Program-made: the position numbers and the translations under genes
Origin: SZUA-451 sp034721895
Lineage (GTDB): Bacteria; Campylobacterota; Campylobacteria; Campylobacterales; Sulfurovaceae
Reading direction: 5' to 3'
DNA: 64,000 nucleotides
Assembly: GCA_034721895.1 (NCBI GenBank)
Contig: JAYEND010000041.1
Coordinates: forward strand, 26,109 to 90,108
Notes under the pieces: model-generated
Told to the model about the DNA's origin: nothing
Database searches by the model: none
What the model saw: only the letters and a program-made list of their open reading frames with translations
Shown here: piece after piece, positions 14,702-22,256 of the stretch
Position numbering within the stretch: position 1 is the first letter of the stretch
Layout of the letters: the number at the start of each line of letters is the position of its first letter

Positions 14702-16468
14702 GTGTCATTAGCCCTGGCCAGAAAGTATCGTCCCGCCTCATTTGATGACCTTGTCGGGCAGGAGGCTGTCTCCCAGACACTCTCTTTGGCGCTTGACGGC
14801 AACAGACTATCTCACGCCTATCTTTTTTCGGGTCTTCGCGGCAGCGGGAAGACTTCAACCGCCAGGATCTTCGCCAAGGCACTGCTCTGTGAAAAGGGTC
14901 AGAGTTCCCATCCCTGCAACCAATGTACACACTGCATCATGGCCAATGAAAACAGGCATATGGATATCATCGAGATGGATGCAGCCAGCAATCGCGGAAT
15001 CGATGATATCAAAGATCTGATCGAGCATACCAAATACAAACCCAGCTCTGCCCGCTATAAGATATTCATCATCGATGAAGTCCATATGCTTACGCCTCAG
15101 GCCTTTAATGCACTACTCAAAACGCTGGAAGAACCCCCATCCTTTATCAAATTTATCTTGGCCACAACCGATCCGCTGAAACTGCCGGCAACCATCCTCT
15201 CCCGTACCCAGCATTTTCGCTTCAAAAAAATCCCCGAAAAGCTGGTGCTCCAGCATCTGGAGCATATACTCAACAAAGAGGGTATCGAATATGAAAAAGA
15301 GGCTCTGGAGATCATTGCACGAAGCGGTGCCGGAAGTCTCAGGGATTCACTGACACTTCTTGATCAGGCGATCGTTTATTCCAAAAACTATGTCGATGTT
15401 GCAACAGTCACAGGAATGCTTGGGATTATCGAGCCCAGCCTTTTGGAGAATCTGATCGACAATATCATGCAGAAGAATCAAACTGAGATCCTTGCATTTG
15501 TCAAACTTGCATCCGATTATGAGACAGAGATGATCATCGATGAATTGATCCTCTTTCTCAAGGAGCTTCTTCTCTCTCAAAGCCCCAAAGTCCCACCGAT
15601 GATCATCGAACGCTTTTTTCGTATTCTGGCCGATTCAAAATCCCTCCTCAACCTGGGAGGCGATGGAGAATTTATTCTCACACTCACACTCTTTAAAATG
15701 ATGGAAGCACTGGAGATCAAAGATATCGATACTATGATCAAGGCCCTGGAAAAAGAGTTGAAGGGGGTTAAAGTTCCTGATATCGTCATTGCTCCCTCTC
15801 CTGCAGCCATAGAGACCGATGATGTGATCACCATCAACGAGGAAGATATCCAGGTTCCGCCTCTGGTCGAAAAACAAAGTGCCTCCGATAAAGAGCTGCC
15901 GAAGAGAGAAGAAGTCGCGGCAGTAAAAGCTCAGGACTTGCCTCCGGCTACCCATCAGGAAGAACCTGCAGCAGAGATATCAGTCCCCGATTTGGATCAA
16001 CAATACCGTCAGACCTTCAATACCCTGATCAAAAAGATCTATGACAGAGATTTTGATCTGGGAAGCTGTTTTGAACGCAATATCTCCTTTGAAAGCTATG
16101 AAAACGGAGCATTGACATGGGGCTCAATGGCTCAGGGAGATGACAAAAAAATGCTCATCACCCATTGGTCAGTGATCAAGATGTTTGTTCAGGAGCTCTT
16201 CGGGATCGAAACAAAAATCGTCAATGTTGCCAAGGGACCTCCCCAAACGCTTCAGGAACCTAAAAAAAAAGTTGATGTCATAGGGGACACTGATTCAGGA
16301 TCCATGATCGAAGCCGTAGAGATGAAGAGCAGCTGTATCATGCCGGAAGCCGGAGAAACTGAAGCTGCCAAAGAGAAAGAGCCTTCCAATATCCTGGAAG
16401 AGCCGATGATCAAAGAGGTACTCAACCTCTTTGATCCCAAAAAGGTAAGGATCAAAAGAAAGGTATAG
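14702..16468 (+). CDS. dnaX: DNA polymerase III subunit gamma/tau
   Basis: The 588-residue clamp-loader ATPase has Walker A SGLRGSGKTS near 43-52, a zinc module with Cys63, 72, 75 and 78, the IIDEVHML Walker B, and the SRTQHF sensor. A variable acidic linker and C-terminal part follow from about residue 370. The true start is GTG at 14702, 7 bases after AAGGAG and beginning SLALARKYRPASF. The ATG at 14678 has no ribosome site. A run of nine A in phase at 16262-16270 could cause slippage, giving a product ending near residue 524. Confidence 0.95.
   Translation: MSLALARKYRPASFDDLVGQEAVSQTLSLALDGNRLSHAYLFSGLRGSGKTSTARIFAKALLCEKGQSSHPCNQCTHCIMANENRHMDIIEMDAASNRGIDDIKDLIEHTKYKPSSARYKIFIIDEVHMLTPQAFNALLKTLEEPPSFIKFILATTDPLKLPATILSRTQHFRFKKIPEKLVLQHLEHILNKEGIEYEKEALEIIARSGAGSLRDSLTLLDQAIVYSKNYVDVATVTGMLGIIEPSLLENLIDNIMQKNQTEILAFVKLASDYETEMIIDELILFLKELLLSQSPKVPPMIIERFFRILADSKSLLNLGGDGEFILTLTLFKMMEALEIKDIDTMIKALEKELKGVKVPDIVIAPSPAAIETDDVITINEEDIQVPPLVEKQSASDKELPKREEVAAVKAQDLPPATHQEEPAAEISVPDLDQQYRQTFNTLIKKIYDRDFDLGSCFERNISFESYENGALTWGSMAQGDDKKMLITHWSVIKMFVQELFGIETKIVNVAKGPPQTLQEPKKKVDVIGDTDSGSMIEAVEMKSSCIMPEAGETEAAKEKEPSNILEEPMIKEVLNLFDPKKVRIKRKV
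16262..16270 (+). promoter_or_regulatory. Nine-A slippage-type run in dnaX
   Basis: Codons 521-523 read AAA AAA AAA followed by GTT. Slipping one base back gives AGT then TGA; slipping one base forward gives TTG ATG TCA TAG. Both alternative frames therefore stop within four codons. A nine-A run is what Thermus dnaX uses for transcriptional slippage to make gamma. Whether it happens here is inference. Confidence 0.45.
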
Positions 16469-16483
16469 CTTCAGGGTCGCTCT

Positions 16484-17296
16484 TTATTCTTCCAATATCG
16501 CTTCAATAACATATTTACGTTTGTTATCATAGAGCCTTATCTTCTCTGCTGCAGTACATTTTCCCTTATCATTGAGTTCAAAAACGACCATTTGCAGGAT
16601 TGCTTTACATTCATCAGGCACATTGAAATGACTACTGATTCCAGTCAGAAAGCGCTTGATCGGTATACCACTCTCCATACCGATCACACTGTCACGGCAT
16701 CCGGTCAAACCCACATCCGTGACATAGCAGCATCCCTCAGCAATCTGAAGATCATCAGTCCCGACATGGGTATGGGTTCCCAAAATAGCACTGACCCGGT
16801 CTTTGAGTAGATGAAAAAGTGCCTGTTTCTCACTGCTTGCTTCCGCATGCATATCAATGACAATATGCCTGACTCCTTTCGCCTCAAGCACTTCTACAGT
16901 TTCTATGATTTTAGTAAAAGGGTTGTCCGTCATCGGCATAGTGTAGTGGCCCATCAAATTGATGACTGCCAACTCTTTTCCAAGACAAGTGGTCCGAAAG
17001 AGTCCTTTGCCCGGTGTACTCCGGGGATAGTTAATTGGACGGATCAGCGGGTAATCGTCAAAAAGGTTAAGAATCTCTTTTTTATCAAAACTGTGGTTGC
17101 CGCCACTCATCATATCGATACCGTAGTTCAACAGCTCATTACAATTCTTCTCCGTCAAACCAAACCCATGACTGGCATTCTCATAATTAGCGATCATAAA
17201 GTCTATAAAGTGTTCCTGCTTCAAACGCTTCAAGTGCTTCCCGATCATTTGACGACCTGGTTTGCCTACCACATCACCAATAAATCCTATTCTCAC
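16484..17296 (-). CDS. ymdB: YmdB-family metallophosphoesterase (TIGR00282)
   Basis: The 270-residue calcineurin-like phosphoesterase has all metal-binding motifs: GDVVGKPGR near the N-terminus, ANYENASHG, GGNHSFD, DMHAEASSEK and GTHTHVGTDD. Bacillus YmdB is a 2',3'-cyclic nucleotide phosphodiesterase that affects motility and biofilm choice. The family is widespread with otherwise unclear roles. The start is GTG at 17296 behind AGAGGA, which lies in a repeat-like sequence (TTGAGAGGAAATAG). It lies downstream of fabH and converges on dnaX with a 15-base gap. Confidence 0.9.
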   Translation of the reverse strand: MRIGFIGDVVGKPGRQMIGKHLKRLKQEHFIDFMIANYENASHGFGLTEKNCNELLNYGIDMMSGGNHSFDKKEILNLFDDYPLIRPINYPRSTPGKGLFRTTCLGKELAVINLMGHYTMPMTDNPFTKIIETVEVLEAKGVRHIVIDMHAEASSEKQALFHLLKDRVSAILGTHTHVGTDDLQIAEGCCYVTDVGLTGCRDSVIGMESGIPIKRFLTGISSHFNVPDECKAILQMVVFELNDKGKCTAAEKIRLYDNKRKYVIEAILEE

Positions 17297-17313
17297 CTAT
17301 TTCCTCTCAACAA

Positions 17314-17375
17314 AAGCGTAGTCACCGCACCGCATTCAACAATCATTAATTGCTAATTTTTAATTATTAATTCTC
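17314..17375. repeat. GC-rich 20-mer plus AATTNNT heptamers at the fabH stop
   Basis: aagcgtagtcaccgcaccgc (17314-17333), a 7-base spacer, then five in-phase heptamers at 17341-17375 (aatcatt, aattgct, aattttt, aattatt, aattctc). The fabH stop codon at 17367-17369 lies inside the array. The geometry equals that of the element at 10399-10453. Confidence 0.75.
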
Positions 17376-18389
17376 TACCGTTTGTCCGGCAAACGGAAGA
17401 AGTGCGCTTGCCCAGGTTAACCCACCGCCAAAGGTATCGAGAAGCATCAGTTCACCACTTTTCAATCTTCCTGACTCATATATATCGTTAATCGCCATTG
17501 GAATCGAAGCAGCTGAAGTATTTCCATATTTTTCTACCGTCAGAACTACCTGTTCTTTTGTCATCTTCAGGGCATCCCCTACCGCTTTAATGATACGGTA
17601 ATTGGCCTGATGCGGTATAAAATGAGGTACATCTTCTGCCAAAATATCATTCTTTTTCAATATCTCTATCACATCTTTGGTCAGTGTCTTGACTGCCAAT
17701 TTGAAAGTTTCATGTCCCTTCATTTGGACAAAGTTGAGTCCCTCATCGATCACCTTTTGACTTGCAGGATTGATCGAACCTGGTGCAGGTGTAACCAGAA
17801 AGTCTGCATACGATCCGTCCGCACTCGCGTGAATATCAATAATTGCCTCATCTTTATTTTCTGTTGCAGAGATCACTGCTGCACCTGCACCATCACCAAA
17901 AAGAATACAGGTACTCCTGTCCGTATAATCCACAATAGAAGAGAATTTCTCCGCCCCTATGATTAACACATGCTTTTTCATTCCGGACTCTATAAAAGCT
18001 TTGGCAACAGAAAGAAGATAGACAAAACCGCTGCAGGCTGCCGAGATATCAAATGCCTGTACATTTCTGATACCCAGTTTGTCCGAAATCATGCAGGCAG
18101 TCGAAGGCATATTGAAATAGTCAGGTGTCACAGTGGCACAGATGATAAGATCAATCTCTTCTTTGTTTATTTCTGCTCTTTCGATAGCCTTTTCTGAAGC
18201 TTTAACTCCCATATCACTAGTACACTCATCCTCAGCAGCAATATGCCGCTCCTTGATCCCGGTACGCTTCATGATCCATTCATCACTTGTATCAACCATC
18301 GCCTCCAAGTCACTATTGCTTAAAATCTTCTCGGGAACGTAGGCCCCGATGGAACGAAAAGAGGCATAAACCGGTGAAGAGTGTGACAT
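17367..18389 (-). CDS. fabH: 3-oxoacyl-[ACP] synthase III
   Basis: The 340-residue condensing enzyme starts fatty-acid elongation from acetyl-CoA and malonyl-ACP. The Cys-His-Asn triad is visible: Cys119 in DISAACSGFVY, a histidine in FIPHQANYRI and an asparagine in YGNTSAASIP. Length and motifs are typical. It lies downstream of rpmF and plsX in the classic rpmF-plsX-fabH order, separated from plsX by 91 bases. The C-terminus is encoded partly by a heptamer array. Confidence 0.96.
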   Translation of the reverse strand: MSHSSPVYASFRSIGAYVPEKILSNSDLEAMVDTSDEWIMKRTGIKERHIAAEDECTSDMGVKASEKAIERAEINKEEIDLIICATVTPDYFNMPSTACMISDKLGIRNVQAFDISAACSGFVYLLSVAKAFIESGMKKHVLIIGAEKFSSIVDYTDRSTCILFGDGAGAAVISATENKDEAIIDIHASADGSYADFLVTPAPGSINPASQKVIDEGLNFVQMKGHETFKLAVKTLTKDVIEILKKNDILAEDVPHFIPHQANYRIIKAVGDALKMTKEQVVLTVEKYGNTSAASIPMAINDIYESGRLKSGELMLLDTFGGGLTWASALLPFAGQTVEN

Positions 18390-18480
18390 AGTTATCCTTG
18401 CATGTAATCTAAGTCTTTAATTCTACCATAAAATATTGAGAGTTTGGGGTAAAAAGAAGGGTGGAAGAAGAACGGAAGTA

Positions 18481-19473
18481 CTACTCGTTATTCTCCGTCA
18501 GAAGAGCTTCGATCGTTGCATTGACATCTGACTCTGTATAGCTGATAGCCTGAAAGATAGCATTTTTGATCGCCTTGGCACTGCTGCTTCCGTGACAGAC
18601 GATGGCACACCCGTTAACTCCAAGCAAGGGAGCCCCGCCATACTCTTCATAATCAACCTCTTTCTTGAGGTTTTTAAACACTTTCTTTTTCATCAGCAGT
18701 GCCCCAAATTTGGCAGGCAGGGATCTTCGCATATGCTGTTTCATCATACTGAAGATGGTTGTCACCACACCTTCGCCGGCTTTAAGAAGGATATTTCCGG
18801 TGAAACCGTCACAAACCACAACATTCGTTGAACCATTAAAGATATCGCCCCCCTCTACGTTTCCAACGAAACCATCCAGGTGTTCAAGAAGTTTAAATGC
18901 CTCTTTGGTCAACTCATTCCCTTTGCTGGCCTCTTCACCGTTTGCCAGAAGACCTACTTTGGGATGGTGGATATTCATTATTTTCTGTGCATAGGCTTCG
19001 CCCATTGCACCAAATTCGTAAAGATTTTTTGCTTTACAATCTACCACTGCCCCCACATCCAGCAGCAGTGTCTTATGTATCCCAAGGCTTGGCATCAAGG
19101 TTGCCAGTGCCGGTTTTGAGATATGAGGCAGTCTTCCGATTCGCAGGGTTGCCAGTGTCATCGTTGCGCCGCTGTGTCCTGCTGAGACAACAGCATCCGC
19201 CTCTTTATTCCGTACCAGTTCAATAGCTTTATAGATCGAGGACTCTTTCCGACGCAATGCATTGGTTGCCTGATCACTCATTGAAATGATGTCATAGGCT
19301 TCAACAATTTCAACTTTATTGATATAAGATTGGGGGAGGAGTGAGAGAATCTCTTCTTTGTCTCCCACCAAAATAGGAAGAAAACTCTTTTCAGTAAGTG
19401 CCTGAATAGTTCCTTCAATGATGGGCTCAGGACCAAAATCCCCACCCATTGCATCTATGGCTACTTTTATCAT
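18481..19473 (-). CDS. plsX: Phosphate acyltransferase PlsX
   Basis: The 330-residue enzyme makes acyl-phosphate from acyl-ACP for phospholipid synthesis. The N-terminus IKVAIDAMGGDFGPEP and the later SAGHSGATM and GVNGCAIVCHGSS are family signatures. ATG 19473 gives the conserved start and has AGGG upstream. An alternative ATG at 19491 overlaps the rpmF stop as TAATG, which would also permit coupled translation. The two starts differ by six residues. Confidence 0.95.
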   Translation of the reverse strand: MIKVAIDAMGGDFGPEPIIEGTIQALTEKSFLPILVGDKEEILSLLPQSYINKVEIVEAYDIISMSDQATNALRRKESSIYKAIELVRNKEADAVVSAGHSGATMTLATLRIGRLPHISKPALATLMPSLGIHKTLLLDVGAVVDCKAKNLYEFGAMGEAYAQKIMNIHHPKVGLLANGEEASKGNELTKEAFKLLEHLDGFVGNVEGGDIFNGSTNVVVCDGFTGNILLKAGEGVVTTIFSMMKQHMRRSLPAKFGALLMKKKVFKNLKKEVDYEEYGGAPLLGVNGCAIVCHGSSSAKAIKNAIFQAISYTESDVNATIEALLTENNE

Positions 19474-19490
19474 TGGGTTTTTACCCTGCA

Positions 19491-19643
19491 TTAAGACTTA
19501 TATTCGCCTGTTGTCATATTCATATGGTGCGGCATTCTCCATGTTCCGTCTGCATCCTTGACCGGTCTTGGAAGTGTTGCTTTGTAGTGTGTTCTTCTTT
19601 TTGCTGCTCGTGTCTTACTGACACGTCTCTTTGGTACTGCCAT
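19491..19643 (-). CDS. rpmF: 50S ribosomal protein L32
   Basis: A 50-codon gene reads MAVPKRRVSKTRAAKRRTHY and onward to GEYKS. The N-terminal MAVPKRR and basic body identify L32 without doubt. The zinc-binding cysteines of some L32 proteins are absent. The stop codon overlaps a possible plsX start. It lies between the YceD-like gene and plsX, the standard arrangement linking ribosome assembly and lipid synthesis. Confidence 0.95.
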   Translation of the reverse strand: MAVPKRRVSKTRAAKRRTHYKATLPRPVKDADGTWRMPHHMNMTTGEYKS

Positions 19644-19656
19644 TTTCTATCCTTTT

Positions 19657-20031
19657 TTAAAATTCTACTTCAAAATCCTTATCACTATTGTTACATTTAT
19701 CACAATAATGATATGCATTTTTTAGCACATTAATTTCGCCTTCAAGGATGTACGAGATATCTATCACGCCATCTAAAAACTCAATTATATCCAAATCATC
19801 TTTATCTTGTATCACTTCATCGCTGAGTTTAAGTTGTAGTTGATTGTCCAGATTGCGGTGAATAATTTCACTACACCTGTCACAATTCAACTCTATAATA
19901 CCACTCAACTCTGCATTTAAATCCACACGATGATAACCGCTTTTTTGCAATGTCCCTTTCAGTACTGCCCCCTTTGACTCAATCTCAAAAGGTTTTGCAG
20001 TAGAACCTACTTTATGAAAAACTATCTTCAC
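19657..20031 (-). CDS. YceD/DUF177 family protein
   Basis: The 124-residue protein carries two cysteine pairs, CDRC at 50-53 and YCDKC near 109-113, as in the DUF177 family that is almost always encoded just before rpmF. In E. coli YceD is linked to 23S rRNA maturation, and plant homologues are needed for 23S rRNA accumulation. Identification rests on size, cysteines and the 13-base distance to rpmF. Upstream is ndk, 11 bases away. Confidence 0.85.
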   Translation of the reverse strand: MKIVFHKVGSTAKPFEIESKGAVLKGTLQKSGYHRVDLNAELSGIIELNCDRCSEIIHRNLDNQLQLKLSDEVIQDKDDLDIIEFLDGVIDISYILEGEINVLKNAYHYCDKCNNSDKDFEVEF

Positions 20032-20042
20032 GCAAAAATATC

Positions 20043-20456
20043 TTAGTTAATTTCTCTTTTTGCAAAGAAGAAGTTGATCTCAATTTCTGCATTCTCAACA
20101 GAATCACTTCCATGAACAGCATTTGCATCGATACTCTCTGCAAAATCAGCTCTGATAGTACCGGCTGCTGCTTCTTTTGGGTTTGTTGCTCCCATAAGAT
20201 CTCTGTTTTTAGCCATTGCATCTTCACCTTCGAGTACAGTTACAACCACCGGTCCGGAGATCATAAACTCTACAAGATCCTTAAAGAAAGGTCTCTCAGC
20301 ATGAATAGCATAAAAAGCTTCTGCATCTATTTTGCTTAAACGGATTTTCTTTGTTGCTGCGATTCTAAGTCCGGCATCTTCAAATCTTGAAAGGATTTTT
20401 CCAATGACATTTTTGGCAACTGCATCTGGTTTAATGATTGATAATGTTTGTTCCAT
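20043..20456 (-). CDS. ndk: Nucleoside diphosphate kinase
   Basis: The 137-residue enzyme transfers the gamma phosphate among nucleoside triphosphates through a phosphohistidine. The active-site segment NAVHGSDS is present near residue 115, and the N-terminus EQTLSIIKPDAV is typical. It heads the run of YceD-like gene, rpmF and plsX. The ATG at 20456 follows GAGGAAAA. The length is normal. Confidence 0.97.
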   Translation of the reverse strand: MEQTLSIIKPDAVAKNVIGKILSRFEDAGLRIAATKKIRLSKIDAEAFYAIHAERPFFKDLVEFMISGPVVVTVLEGEDAMAKNRDLMGATNPKEAAAGTIRADFAESIDANAVHGSDSVENAEIEINFFFAKREIN

Positions 20457-20587
20457 ACTAATTTTCCTCAGTATAATAATTTACTTCGTTTGTCATCAAA
20501 AAATTACAAGGTGAAGTATTCGGGCGGAATTTTAGCTAAAAATAAATTAAAATATTATTAAAATAAGGGTAAATAGTAAAGAAAGAT

Positions 20588-20609
20588 TTGCCGGGTAAGC
20601 ACCCGGCAA
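20588..20609 (-). terminator. Hairpin downstream of the ferredoxin gene
   Basis: TTGCCGGGT, a GCTT loop and ACCCGGCAA form a perfect 9-bp GC-rich stem directly after the ferredoxin stop codon on the minus strand. A T-rich stretch (ATCTTTCTTT) follows. This looks like an intrinsic terminator separating ferredoxin from ndk. Confidence 0.75.
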
Positions 20610-20617
20610 GAAGAGAT

Positions 20618-20893
20618 TTAATCTTCGATGACCGGTGTATCTTTTGCGCCTCTTGTTTCAGAAGCAGGCATACCCTCTGTCGGATCACCCCATACGATAC
20701 ATCCTTCTGTCGGACATGCTTCAGCACATGCCGGTACATCATGGTAACTCACACATTCTACACATTTATCAGCATAGACATAATAGATCTCTTCACCTGT
20801 CGGATTATCATCCTCATCAACGATCGCCTCTACCGGACATTCGTCGATACAAGCCGCACAGTTAATGCAGGTATCAGTAATAATTACTGCCAT
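20618..20893 (-). CDS. fdx: 2[4Fe-4S] ferredoxin
   Basis: The 91-residue ferredoxin has the first cluster motif at Cys9, 12, 15 and 19, and the second at Cys44, 47, 56 and 60 with the long 8-residue spacer of Alvin-type ferredoxins. Such ferredoxins carry low-potential electrons. In this genome the pyruvate:ferredoxin oxidoreductase is an obvious partner (inference). It stands alone between metK and ndk with its own terminator. Confidence 0.93.
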   Translation of the reverse strand: MAVIITDTCINCAACIDECPVEAIVDEDDNPTGEEIYYVYADKCVECVSYHDVPACAEACPTEGCIVWGDPTEGMPASETRGAKDTPVIED

Positions 20894-20965
20894 TTTTTCT
20901 CCTTAAAATCAAAGTTCACCAAACTATATCAAAACTTATTTAAATTACTCTTTAAAACCTCAAAA

Positions 20966-22123
20966 TTACAATCCAAGATAGGATTTTATCTCTTCGACAC
21001 GATCCAATTTTTCCCAATTGAATCCCTCCTCTTCTCTTCCGAAGTGACCGTAGGCCGCTGTTTTTCGGTAGATTGGTCTCAGAAGATCCAGTGAATCGAT
21101 GATCCCTTTGGGTGTCAGATCAAACAACGCTTCTACACAAGAGATAATCTTTGCCTCATTAACCGCTGCTGTATCATGCGTATCGACATAGATTGAGACC
21201 GGCTTCGCAACACCGATGGCATAAGCGATTTGAATCGTTGCTTTCTCACAGGCACCGGCAGCAACAAGATTCTTAGCCACATGGCGTGCTGCATAAGCAC
21301 CACTTCGATCCACCTTCGTCGGATCTTTCCCCGAAAATGCCCCTCCGCCATGCGGACAGGAACCACCATAGGTATCCACAATGATCTTTCGGCCTGTCAA
21401 CCCTGCATCCCCCTGGGGACCGCCGATGACAAAACGTCCTGTCGGATTAATATGGTAAATGATATCATCACTGAGAAGTTCTGCCGGAATTACTTCCTTT
21501 ATCACCTCATTCATAACCGATTCCTGAACCTTTTCCAATGAAACCTCGGGATGATGCTGCGTTGAAACAACGATGGTATCGATCGCCACCGGTTTTCCAT
21601 CTACATACTTCACACTTACCTGCGCTTTTCCATCAGGACGAAGAAAAGGAACGGTTCCGTTTTTTCTCACTTCAGCTAATTTTGCTGTGATTTTATGTGC
21701 CAGTGAGATCGGCAAAGGCATCAACTCTTTAGTCTCTTTGCAGGCATAACCAAACATCAATCCCTGATCTCCCGCACCGATCTCTCCGCCACTTTGGTCA
21801 ACCCCCTGATTGATATCCGGACTCTGCTCTCCAACGCCATTTAGAACGCCTGCACTGCGATAGTCAAAGCCATAGGATGCATCAGTATAACCGATCTCGC
21901 GCACCACTTCTCTGGCGATATCCTGCATAGGAGCATAGGTATGGGTTTTCAACTCCCCGGCTATAATACAGAAACCGTTACTCAAAAGTGTTTCACAGGC
22001 TACGCGTGCATTCTCGTCGCGCTCAATAATATAATCGAGTATCGCATCAGAGATCTGATCCGCCATCTTGTCCGGATGCCCCTCTGTCACCGACTCACTT
22101 GTAAAAATATACTCTTTCGACAT
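20966..22123 (-). CDS. metK: S-adenosylmethionine synthetase
   Basis: The 385-residue enzyme makes SAM from methionine and ATP. The signatures TSESVTEGHPDK at the N-terminus, GAGDQGLMFGYA and GGGAFSGKDPTKVDRS are all present. The ATG at 22123 follows AAAGGA. SAM use links it to luxS further along. No SAM riboswitch is visible in the 110-base space upstream, which instead holds a hairpin-plus-heptamer element. Confidence 0.97.
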   Translation of the reverse strand: MSKEYIFTSESVTEGHPDKMADQISDAILDYIIERDENARVACETLLSNGFCIIAGELKTHTYAPMQDIAREVVREIGYTDASYGFDYRSAGVLNGVGEQSPDINQGVDQSGGEIGAGDQGLMFGYACKETKELMPLPISLAHKITAKLAEVRKNGTVPFLRPDGKAQVSVKYVDGKPVAIDTIVVSTQHHPEVSLEKVQESVMNEVIKEVIPAELLSDDIIYHINPTGRFVIGGPQGDAGLTGRKIIVDTYGGSCPHGGGAFSGKDPTKVDRSGAYAARHVAKNLVAAGACEKATIQIAYAIGVAKPVSIYVDTHDTAAVNEAKIISCVEALFDLTPKGIIDSLDLLRPIYRKTAAYGHFGREEEGFNWEKLDRVEEIKSYLGL

Positions 22124-22204
22124 TTCTATTTATCCTTTTTCTGTTAGTAGATTTAAGATTGACAACACTATTATCACTATAAAACCTATCTCTTTTAAAT
22201 GATA

Positions 22205-22256
22205 GCATTGCAAAGCAATGCAAACCATAATTTTTAATTTTTAATTTTTAATTTTT
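22205..22256. repeat. Hairpin-plus-heptamer intergenic element, copy 2
   Basis: gcattgc-aaa-gcaatgc (22205-22221), a 7-base spacer, then four perfect aattttt copies (22229-22256) extend into the end of dxs, whose C-terminal KLKIKN they encode. The layout is identical to 4014-4072 and 48276-48334. Confidence 0.82.

Noticed and set aside
14614..14802. Longer N-terminus of the YpfJ-type protease
   Set aside because: The extension overlaps dnaX on the other strand and lacks a signal or homology. The ATG at 14613 has a fitting ribosome site.
20463..20965. Possible SAM riboswitch or tRNA near metK
   Set aside because: No SAM aptamer pattern or cloverleaf is seen around metK. The only strong structure is the ferredoxin terminator hairpin.
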